Translations under genes and position numbers: made by a program
Notes under the pieces: model-generated
Database searches by the model: none
Seen by the model: only the letters and a program-made list of their open reading frames with translations
Told to the model about the DNA's origin: nothing
Shown here: positions 26,684-33,387 of the stretch, piece after piece
Numbering within the stretch: the stretch's first letter is position 1
Layout of the letters: the number at the start of each line of letters is the position of its first letter
From: Planctomycetota bacterium
GTDB taxonomy: Bacteria; Planctomycetota; Planctomycetia; Pirellulales; Pirellulaceae
DNA: 64,000 nucleotides
NCBI GenBank assembly: GCA_963204915.1
Contig: CAUJHS010000117.1
Coordinates: 124,001 to 188,000, forward strand
Direction of reading: 5' to 3'

Positions 26684-27739
26684 CTACGACCAGCGCGGAT
26701 TATGCCTGCGTTTCCATATAAATCCATCCAAGATATAGTGCGTTCCTTGGGGGACGGCAAGGAGCGGCACGAGCCACGGCCTCCACCGCTCTAAACTCCA
26801 GGGCGGGCCAAAGAGCCAAGACCGCTCTTGCCACACGGCGCGATCCCAGACCAACTCTTCAGCGTACGCACAAAGCCACACAGCGCCCAGCACCATAACA
26901 ATTGTCGTTGCGGGGCTTCGCGTTATATACGCGCCCGCGTCGCGCTGACGACGCCGCACGTACCAGTAGATCAAGACGAGATACGGAACGCCATGGATGA
27001 CCACGTTCGTCACGGTAAAGGCGTAATCCGAGTTGAACGCCACGATGCCTACGTACCAGCACACCGCCGTGGTGACAACGACCGTGTGCTTTCCCCAGCG
27101 CCAAAATCCCTGCCGAGCTTCGACCACCGCCTTAACGGCGTAGGCCGCCATCGCGCTCGCATAAAGCGGCGCCGCAACTTGAGAAACCACCTCGGGAATT
27201 GCGGCAAAGTCGTCCTCGACGAACCATGCGAACCGGCGAGGCAAATGCGTGTGCCAATAAACCAACGGATAAAGCGTCGCCAGGTAGATGGCGCTTGCGT
27301 CGATCCAATAACTAAGCCTGCCTCGCTCAAGTGCGCGGGCGCGGTACAGCATCACCCAGCCGTATTGTTGCCGCACAAAATGAAACACCGCCAGGTACGC
27401 CAGTGCACGCCAGAATAACGTTTCGCCTTCCGAATAAAGCGCAACACCGAGAATCCATCCGATTACAGGTGCGCCGAAGTACAGTCCCGGGCGGCGCATC
27501 AACTCTTGGCGATCGAAGTAAACCCGAAAGCCCGTGGCCCAAACGTGCGCCACATCGACAAGCAAGATGAAGGGAACCCACGCCCATTCGGGCGTGTCGT
27601 CGTGCAACACGCCTGTCCATGCTCCTGCAGCCAGCAGCAACAGCGACACCACGGCGCTCCCCAGGAATGCCGCGATATCGACAGGCGCCGTGAACAGCCA
27701 ATCGCGCGAAGCGGTTTGCGTTGAAGCAACCGTAGCCAT
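26684..27739 (-). CDS. Polytopic membrane protein of unknown function
   Basis: The preferred start is ATG 27739 (MATVASTQTASRDWLF); in-frame ATGs at 27787 and 27835 also exist. The 351-residue protein has about eight hydrophobic helices, with conserved-looking polar motifs inside them: VDVAHVWATGFRVYFDR, YLAVFHFVRQQYGW, VIHGVPYLVLIYWY and QGTHYILDGFIWKRR. Histidines and acidic residues within or next to helices suggest a membrane enzyme or metal site rather than a simple transporter. I do not know an assigned function. It runs in the same direction as the next gene with a ten-base gap, so the two are likely one operon. Confidence 0.72.
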   Translation of the reverse strand: MATVASTQTASRDWLFTAPVDIAAFLGSAVVSLLLLAAGAWTGVLHDDTPEWAWVPFILLVDVAHVWATGFRVYFDRQELMRRPGLYFGAPVIGWILGVALYSEGETLFWRALAYLAVFHFVRQQYGWVMLYRARALERGRLSYWIDASAIYLATLYPLVYWHTHLPRRFAWFVEDDFAAIPEVVSQVAAPLYASAMAAYAVKAVVEARQGFWRWGKHTVVVTTAVCWYVGIVAFNSDYAFTVTNVVIHGVPYLVLIYWYVRRRQRDAGAYITRSPATTIVMVLGAVWLCAYAEELVWDRAVWQERSWLFGPPWSLERWRPWLVPLLAVPQGTHYILDGFIWKRRHNPRWS

Positions 27740-27868
27740 GAACAAATCACGAAGGACAGAAGTTTCAATACGGTCGGCAAGTTTCATTCCCGAGAGCAAT
27801 AGCGCGGCCCTCGCGCCGGGCCAGCCGTTAACCACTCTCTCGTCAGCGCGTCCTTGCGTGGCCGTGCG

Positions 27869-28978
27869 TCAGGAAAACTCGGCTAAAGACACAGCTCGAT
27901 GTTCGCGAGCCGAACGGTAACACGCTTCCACGAGCGCCATGGTTTGGAGATTATCCTCACCGCACATCTCTGGCGTTTCGTGATTCTCCAGGGCGCACAA
28001 GAGCTGCGCCATGGGACCGACAAATGCATCGGGAAACCAAACTTCGCTCCACCGCGGCTGGAGCCAATACCCGGGTTGCTGAGTTGTGGTGTAATCAAGC
28101 GTGCTGGGCTCACGAGCCGGGTAGCGCGGCCATCCGATGGTCCCTTTGGCCACACCCTCGGTCCCTTCGACGCGCCACAGGATGCGATGATCGGGCGCCG
28201 CGCCTTCCAGCGCGGGCCCCGACCAAACATCGTCCCACGAGGAGCAACGAAGACCGTTTTCGTACTCAAGGATATACAAGCAAACGCCGTCCTGATGTTC
28301 AAATTTTTTAGCGGTGCGCGGATCGGGACGAATGCTCGCGAAAACGCGATCGGGCGTACCGAACCAATAGCGGAACGTATCGAGATGATGAATCGACATA
28401 ATCCGCAGCGTGACCCAGCCAAGTCGTTGCTGCCACGGCATCCAATGGGGGATGGCGCGCATATCAATGGTCGCCAGCACCGGTTCACCCAGCACGCCGC
28501 GGTTCAGCAGCGTCTTGCACGCGCGAATCGATTGGTCGTACCGCATGTTCTGATTAACCACAAGCGTCATTCCGGCTTCGCGGCAAAGACGCACAATTTC
28601 TTTCGCTTGCGTGTAATCGACGCCAAGGGGCTTTTGCGCTAACACGCCGCGAATGCGGCCGCCGTGATGAACCACCTCTTGCACTACCGATAGCTGCACG
28701 TCAGGCGGCACGGCGATATCGACCACGTCGACGCTCGGATCCTCCAGCAGTTCGCGATAGGTTTGATACGCGCGGGGGACGCCATGCCGTGTCGCAACTT
28801 CCTGCGCACGCTGCGGCGTGCGCGAAGCGATGGCCACAGGATTGAATCCAGCTTGCCGGTACGCCACCAAGTGACAATCGGCCATGATAAACCCAGCGCC
28901 GATGCAACCAATGCCGGGCGACTTATCCTGAGGCAACTGCGGAAGGTAATCGAGTTCAAGTTGCGTTGCGTTCTGCAT
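27869..28978 (-). CDS. Gfo/Idh/MocA-family oxidoreductase
   Basis: This 369-residue NAD(P)-dependent dehydrogenase-like protein has the Rossmann motif GIGCIGAGFIMADCH at about 22-36. The family EKP-type motif appears as AQKPLGVDY, with the catalytic-loop lysine kept. The C-terminal beta-sheet domain contains HHLDTFRYWFGTPDRVFASI. It likely oxidises or reduces a sugar or cyclitol; planctomycetes have many paralogs and substrates are generally unknown. No signal peptide is present. The next gene upstream on the same strand is a sugar isomerase/epimerase-like gene, a common pairing in carbohydrate catabolism. Confidence 0.88.
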   Translation of the reverse strand: MQNATQLELDYLPQLPQDKSPGIGCIGAGFIMADCHLVAYRQAGFNPVAIASRTPQRAQEVATRHGVPRAYQTYRELLEDPSVDVVDIAVPPDVQLSVVQEVVHHGGRIRGVLAQKPLGVDYTQAKEIVRLCREAGMTLVVNQNMRYDQSIRACKTLLNRGVLGEPVLATIDMRAIPHWMPWQQRLGWVTLRIMSIHHLDTFRYWFGTPDRVFASIRPDPRTAKKFEHQDGVCLYILEYENGLRCSSWDDVWSGPALEGAAPDHRILWRVEGTEGVAKGTIGWPRYPAREPSTLDYTTTQQPGYWLQPRWSEVWFPDAFVGPMAQLLCALENHETPEMCGEDNLQTMALVEACYRSAREHRAVSLAEFS

Positions 28979-29081
28979 CGTGCTCCAATGTTGCGGTCGC
29001 GGAACTATTCCGCCAAGAAGAGCGTTGTCGAATCGGCATGGGCGTCACAAACTTCCCGGTGCGGCGCAGAATTGCGGGAAG

Positions 29082-29903
29082 TCAATCTCGCAGCCCAACT
29101 TTCCGCATCAGTTTGTCGGTTTCGCGATAGGCCTCCTCGACCCATTCGACGATCTTGTCCGGCTCGGGAGAGTATTCTAACTCGATTGACACGGCGCCCT
29201 CGATGCCGAGATCTTTAATTTCTTTAAGGTACGGTTCGAACGGCACTACGCCGCGACCCGGCGGCAAGTCGCCATGCTTCTTACCGTCGCAGTCGGAAAT
29301 ATGAACATGAATCGCCTTGTGCTTCATGCGGCGAAGCTCCTCCGGTTTCACATTCGCTAAGAGCAGATGCGAAACGTCGATGTTGGCCCGCACGGCGTCA
29401 TGATTGCAGTCATCAATGAACCGCACCATCGTTTCGACCGAATTCACCAACGACAACGGAAACGGCTCCAATTCGAGAGCGATCTTCACGCCCAGATTTG
29501 CCGCGTAGTCGCCCAAGCGACGGCAGTTCTCCACACCCGTACGCCATTGCTCCGCCGGTGGAATCACCTCTTGATTCCAAATGTACTCTCCCAAGACCAA
29601 GAGCACGTTTTGCGCTTGATACTCATAGGCCAGGTCAAGATACTTTTTCACTCGCTCCAGGTGAAAACGTTGGACGGAAGGATTGAAGTCGATCAGACCT
29701 ACGGCCACACAAGCAATCGAGACAATGGGCAAACCAAGCCGATCGCATTCATCCTTGATCAGCCGGCGCTCTTTGACCTCCAGGTCCAGCGGATCGGCAA
29801 AAATGTCGATCGAGTCAAACCCGATTTCCTTAGTCTTTTGCAAACCAAACTGCGTGGGTTGGTTCGCCTGGACCCATGCCGAGTTAATCAAGCCAAGCTT
29901 CAT
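29082..29903 (-). CDS. Sugar phosphate isomerase/epimerase-like TIM barrel protein
   Basis: The 273-residue protein belongs to the xylose-isomerase-like TIM barrel / AP endonuclease family 2 group. Likely metal ligands are the glutamate in IALELEPFPL, the aspartate and histidine in RANIDVSHLLLAN, the histidine in AIHVHISDCDG and the glutamate in AVSIELEYSPEPD. Such proteins isomerise or epimerise sugars or cyclitols. It is cytosolic and full length. It is transcribed leftward with the Gfo/Idh/MocA gene downstream after about 100 nt. An operator-like palindrome lies 20 bases upstream of its start. Confidence 0.85.
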   Translation of the reverse strand: MKLGLINSAWVQANQPTQFGLQKTKEIGFDSIDIFADPLDLEVKERRLIKDECDRLGLPIVSIACVAVGLIDFNPSVQRFHLERVKKYLDLAYEYQAQNVLLVLGEYIWNQEVIPPAEQWRTGVENCRRLGDYAANLGVKIALELEPFPLSLVNSVETMVRFIDDCNHDAVRANIDVSHLLLANVKPEELRRMKHKAIHVHISDCDGKKHGDLPPGRGVVPFEPYLKEIKDLGIEGAVSIELEYSPEPDKIVEWVEEAYRETDKLMRKVGLRD

Positions 29904-29922
29904 AGTTCAAGGGAGGGTAAGC

Positions 29923-29940
29923 CGCGGAACCTGTTCCGCG
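29923..29940. promoter_or_regulatory. Operator-like palindrome in divergent intergenic region
   Basis: The 18-base sequence CGCGGAACCTGTTCCGCG is an inverted repeat of two 8-base arms around a 2-base centre. It lies between the divergent sugar isomerase/epimerase gene (start 29903) and the Pup-like gene (start 30120), about 90 bases before the Pup-like promoter candidate. A dyad of this kind is typical of a dimeric repressor site. Which gene it controls is unknown; proximity favours the isomerase. Confidence 0.4.
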
Positions 29941-30027
29941 TAGAGAAGGAAAGCGCGCCGGAAACGTTTGCGACGACGGAGGCTCCCAGAGCAAACCTCA
30001 TTCGAGGGCGAATGTCAAGCGCAAGGC

Positions 30028-30056
30028 TTGCGACGCCGTTCCCGGTGGGTTACGAT
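30028..30056 (+). promoter_or_regulatory. Sigma-70-like promoter for the Pup-like gene
   Basis: TTGCGA at 30028-30033 and TACGAT at 30051-30056 are separated by exactly 17 bases, each matching the consensus hexamers at four of six positions. A transcript would begin near 30063 and carry a leader of about 57 bases. The assignment is from pattern only; planctomycete promoters are poorly characterised. Confidence 0.4.
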
Positions 30057-30064
30057 GCATAGGG

Positions 30065-30084
30065 TGAACGGTGTTTTCCGTTCA
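30065..30084 (+). promoter_or_regulatory. Leader hairpin before the Pup-like gene
   Basis: TGAACGG and CCGTTCA form a perfect 7-base-pair stem around a six-base loop (TGTTTT). It would lie within a few bases of the predicted transcript 5' end. It might stabilise the mRNA or regulate translation; nothing shows which. Confidence 0.35.
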
Positions 30085-30119
30085 GGTTCCTGGTCTCTTT
30101 TATTTTGCGAGATTTGAGG

Positions 30120-30290
30120 ATGAATCGCCAATTGCTCGCTGCGACCTCGACGACGGAGACGGCCGCCAAGGAAACGCAGACCACGACCACGGTCCCGGTA
30201 GAAGAAGTGTTGGCCGAAATCGCTCGCGATAGCCGGCGCGATGCGGCTCAATACCTGGATGAGTCGGTCACTCCTTTCGGCGGCGAGTAA
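30120..30290 (+). CDS. Pup-like (prokaryotic ubiquitin-like) modifier ending in Gly-Gly-Glu
   Basis: The 56-residue protein has a Thr/Ser/Glu-rich, probably disordered N-terminal half and a helical C-terminal half (VEEVLAEIARDSRRDAAQYL), and ends TPFGGE. Pup has the same plan: about 60-70 residues, disorder, one helix with an LLDEI-like motif about 18 residues before GG, and a terminal Glu or deamidated Gln. Here the helix-to-GG spacing is about 19 and the last residue is already Glu, so no deamidation would be needed. The start is ATG 30120; GAGG touches it directly, and in-frame TTGs at 30114 and 30105 are alternatives. There is a single lysine, in AAKETQ. The PafA-like gene 160 bases downstream supports the identification. 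Confidence 0.8.
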   Translation: MNRQLLAATSTTETAAKETQTTTTVPVEEVLAEIARDSRRDAAQYLDESVTPFGGE

Positions 30291-30374
30291 GCGGCGCGCC
30301 GCTTGCGTTCTCGTGCGTAGCATTCGAAACTGCCGCACGATCGTGGTTTGCATTCGCCGCATGGTCGTCCACAT

Positions 30375-30402
30375 GGGCAGGCTCGGGAGCTTGCCCTTTT
30401 TT
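30375..30402 (+). terminator. Intrinsic terminator between Pup-like and PafA-like genes
   Basis: GGGCAGGCT (30375-30383) pairs with AGCTTGCCC (30388-30396) in a 9-base-pair stem with one G-T wobble and a four-base loop, followed by six T (30397-30402). This is a textbook Rho-independent terminator. It ends the Pup-like transcript 85 bases after its stop and lies 48 bases before the ligase start. Confidence 0.8.
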
Positions 30403-30450
30403 CGTTGGCGTGCAGCCGACGGCCGAACTTTCTTCGTTGTTTAGACTCTT

Positions 30451-32211
30451 TTGACGGCCGCGAACAAACCCTTTCCGATCTTTCGTCGGCTGGTAGGGCT
30501 GGAAACCGAGTATGGCATTCGGCACCGCCCGCTCGCATCGCGCCGCGCCCCGCCGCCAACTCGCTATCGGCTTTATTTGGCCATGCTTGCCGCGCTGCGC
30601 GAACGCGTTCTGGCGGTCGATGCGGCCCACTTCAAGCAAGGCGTATTCACGGCCAATGGCGGCGCCGTGTGGTTTGAGCGAGTTCAGTACGCTGGCGGTC
30701 ACGGATTGATCGAAGGCGCCACGCCCGAGTGCCGCACACCGCATCAGGTCTTGGTCTACCAACGAGCGCAGGATCATTTGTTGCGCGAGTCGACGACCGG
30801 GTCTCACGTGTTGGGCGAGTTCACGCTGCTCAAGAACGACCGGGACGCCCAGGACAACGTTTACGGCGCCCAAGAAAACTATGAGGCGAATCTGGCTCAG
30901 GGCTGGCGTTTAGGACTGTGGCGCGCGGGACTCGTGCTGCTGGCTCCGCTGATGGTGCTCAGTTGGCTGGGGCTGCTGCTGCAGATTGTGATGCTTTTGC
31001 TGTACATGGCCAGCGCCGGCATAATCTATCTTTTTTTGCGAGGTTTCCTGACGCCTCCGGCGCGGCGCCGCGCGCTATTGATGTTGCTTGGCGAAATGGC
31101 GGCCGAAGGCGATGACGCCGCGGCTCCGTTGCCGTTGTGGATCGAGATGTTCTTCCTGCAACTGACGCGGATTGTGACCGCCCCGTTAGCGCTTGGGCTT
31201 TGGACGTTAGGGCATGCTGCGGCATTCGCGCCCCAACGACGGAATTTAATCCCCTTTCTAGCTAGCCGCGCCGTCATCGGCGGCGCGGGCATGCTCGATG
31301 GGGAAGGTCGGTTTCATCTCGCCGACAAGGCCGAAGCGATTAACTGCTGCATCGGCTACGGAGGTTTCCTCAATGACCGCCCGCTGTTCAGTTTCGGTCA
31401 CTTCTTCAAAGCCATGGCGTTTCAAGCCTGGGCTTCGCCGCGCGACTATTTGGCGCTATTTAAACGTCGGCAGCGGCTGCAGATTTGCTTGGGCGACTCG
31501 AACATGTGTGAAGAGGCGGAGTACCTGCGCGTAGGAATCACGCTGCTGCTGCTTGACGTCATTGAAGCCGGCGCTATGCCGCGCGTGCCTCGGCTTAAGT
31601 CGCCGATTCGCGCGACCCATGCACTCAGTTCCGATCCGACGTTACAAACCCGCGTTCGGCTCTCCGGCGGTAAGGAGTGGAACGCAGTGCAAATTCAACG
31701 TTTTTATCTCAACGCGGTGCGACAATTTCTCGACCGGCGCGACGATGCGCCCGAAGAAGCACACGACCTGTTTCGTCGGTGGGAGGAAGTACTCGACGCC
31801 TTGGAAGAAGCGGCCTCGCAAACGCCCACGCTAGCCACGGAAGACGTGCGCCCACTGGTCGGACGCCTCGATTGGGTCACAAAGATGTATTTGCTGGAAG
31901 AAGCCGGCGCGGGCGCAGCATGGGAAGTCCGGAAGAAAATTGACCTTCGGTACCACGAGCTTTCTGACCACGGTTACTATGTGCAACTCGCGGCGGCGGG
32001 CCACGTACCTCGACTGGTGTCGGACGCCGAACTTGACCGCGCTGTACGGACGCCTCCGCCGGGGACGCCCGCGTCGGCGCGTGGACGCTACATACGCGAG
32101 TTCGCGGATGGCGCGTTGCCGTTGCGTGTGAACTGGAGCAGCATCGTCATCGGACGCGGACTGAAAGCCAAGATCGTCCACCTTGCGAAATACGGCGGTG
32201 AAGATTCCTGA
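30451..32211 (+). CDS. PafA/Dop-family Pup-ligase-like protein with membrane insertion
   Basis: PafA joins the C-terminal Glu of Pup to substrate lysines with ATP; Dop is a paralog that deamidates or removes Pup. Family landmarks appear in order: GLETEYGI (16-23), TANGG (68-71), GATPEC (89-94), LLKND and NVYGAQENY (126-144), NLIPFLASRAVIGGAG (265-280), CLGDSNMCEEAEYLRVG (346-362), SPIRATH and LDWVTKMYLLEE. Between ENY and NLIPF an extra segment of about 118 residues has three hydrophobic helices (about 157-176, 177-197 and 232-257). The usual catalytic Asp of RLYLD aligns with Glu76 in AVWFE, and the family histidine before ENY is Gln141. At 586 residues it is about 110 longer than PafA, matching the insert. 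TTG 30451 is the first possible start after an in-frame stop at 30442. Confidence 0.85.
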   Translation: MTAANKPFPIFRRLVGLETEYGIRHRPLASRRAPPPTRYRLYLAMLAALRERVLAVDAAHFKQGVFTANGGAVWFERVQYAGGHGLIEGATPECRTPHQVLVYQRAQDHLLRESTTGSHVLGEFTLLKNDRDAQDNVYGAQENYEANLAQGWRLGLWRAGLVLLAPLMVLSWLGLLLQIVMLLLYMASAGIIYLFLRGFLTPPARRRALLMLLGEMAAEGDDAAAPLPLWIEMFFLQLTRIVTAPLALGLWTLGHAAAFAPQRRNLIPFLASRAVIGGAGMLDGEGRFHLADKAEAINCCIGYGGFLNDRPLFSFGHFFKAMAFQAWASPRDYLALFKRRQRLQICLGDSNMCEEAEYLRVGITLLLLDVIEAGAMPRVPRLKSPIRATHALSSDPTLQTRVRLSGGKEWNAVQIQRFYLNAVRQFLDRRDDAPEEAHDLFRRWEEVLDALEEAASQTPTLATEDVRPLVGRLDWVTKMYLLEEAGAGAAWEVRKKIDLRYHELSDHGYYVQLAAAGHVPRLVSDAELDRAVRTPPPGTPASARGRYIREFADGALPLRVNWSSIVIGRGLKAKIVHLAKYGGEDS

Positions 32212-32230
32212 GTGTCTGGGGCTGCCGCGA

Positions 32231-32857
32231 CTAGGCGGCCCGCCGGCTAGTATCGCGTTGAGCCAGCGGCGCCACTTCGGCAACCGACATTCGCCGATAA
32301 CTTAGCCGACCGCTTCGGAGGCAGCGTTCTTCGCGGAACACCAGCGACTTTTCGTGAAGCATGCGCGGCACATAGAACCACGCTTGTTCGAGACTAGCAG
32401 GGTCTTGATCGGCCGAAATTACCATCAAATCCGTCTTCGTCAGTGCATTCGCACAGCGGGCGAGCGCCGAAAACGGATCGCCAGGAACGAGACGAACTTG
32501 CGCGCCGGTCGCAGTTAATTGCCGATGGGCGACCTTGAGCGAAAGCCCCGCTTCTTCTTTGGGCCTGGCCTCAAACAGGTCGATCCCGGTGTAACTCAAA
32601 CGCTCCTGGGGTTGGTAGCGCTGGGCGACCGCCAAAAGCCGGAAGGCGCGCTGCCCGTCGCCCACCCCCAACTCGACGATCGAACGCACCTGAGCGCGGC
32701 GCAGCGCCCGGTAAAGGCAGCGCTGATGGGCAGGTCGGGAAAGGCGGGTAAGGCAGAAGTACTGAAACGTGCTCGCAGGTTTCAACGCTGCATTCCTTTG
32801 CAACGCGAGGGCGATTTCGAGAATTCTCCCCTTATTTCGGATGGCGCGAGGCTGCAA
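32231..32857 (-). CDS. Class I SAM methyltransferase-like protein
   Basis: This 208-residue protein has a motif I-like segment SIVELGVGDGQRAFRLL followed by a motif II-like acidic end, YTGIDLFEARP, as in class I SAM-dependent methyltransferases. The post-I and motif IV positions are weak (LMVISADQDPASL), so a non-catalytic Rossmann protein is possible. The N-terminus is basic. It is convergent with the PafA-like gene, leaving 19 bases between the stops. Whether the two are functionally linked is unknown. Confidence 0.62.
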   Translation of the reverse strand: MQPRAIRNKGRILEIALALQRNAALKPASTFQYFCLTRLSRPAHQRCLYRALRRAQVRSIVELGVGDGQRAFRLLAVAQRYQPQERLSYTGIDLFEARPKEEAGLSLKVAHRQLTATGAQVRLVPGDPFSALARCANALTKTDLMVISADQDPASLEQAWFYVPRMLHEKSLVFREERCLRSGRLSYRRMSVAEVAPLAQRDTSRRAA

Positions 32858-32910
32858 ATCAAACCGAATTTCTTAACCGGTCCCACGAGTCGCGGAATCT
32901 GGCGGCACAA

Positions 32911-33135
32911 CTACTCAAACCCGAAATTCCTCTCTATTTCCTGTGCCTTTGTCGAGAAGGTGAACGGTTTGCCTTCTTTAGCCCTTTGGGGGATCTCAGC
33001 GGTGAATTCCTTGGTGCGATCATCGAATCCGGTTCCCCGGAATCGCGCCAAATAATCTTTCATGCAACCGGCGCTTGCCAGACAAACTGCCAGCAGAGTT
33101 AAACGACGAAGCCAGCGCGACGTAGAAGCACGCAC
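32911..33135 (-). CDS. Small hypothetical lipoprotein
   Basis: The 74-residue precursor has a basic start, a hydrophobic core and a lipobox (LTLLAVCLASAGC), so Cys24 should be lipidated after cleavage by signal peptidase II. The mature part of about 50 residues (MKDYLARFRGTGFDDRTKEF, ending ERNFGFE) is hydrophilic. No family is recognised. It lies on the same strand as the methyltransferase-like gene, 53 bases upstream. Confidence 0.7.
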   Translation of the reverse strand: MRASTSRWLRRLTLLAVCLASAGCMKDYLARFRGTGFDDRTKEFTAEIPQRAKEGKPFTFSTKAQEIERNFGFE

Positions 33136-33387
33136 GGTGAAAAACTCTATTGAGAAGGAAGATTATTGCAAAGCGACTTGGCGCGGAGTCTCCCAAAACG
33201 GTTGCCTCAGGTCCAGGCCGATTGAGCCGCCTCGTGCTACACGCCGCCATGCAACCGCCATTCCCGAACACCTTTGCGAGATGGGGTCGCTTCCCCCTTG
33301 TAAAATCGCTATATTCTTAGCTCGTTGGACAATATTTTCGATTTTTTCGGAGGCGAGAACCTCCATTCAGGTGGAGAAGGGACTCCC

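Noticed and set aside
29923..29940. LexA-type SOS box
   Set aside because: The GAAC/GTTC half-sites are separated by 2 bases, whereas Gram-positive-type boxes need 4, and no SOS gene is adjacent.
30268..30873. Minus-strand 201-codon frame antisense to the Pup-like gene end and PafA-like start
   Set aside because: It has no domain pattern, and it crosses the terminator and the strongly supported plus-strand ligase motifs.
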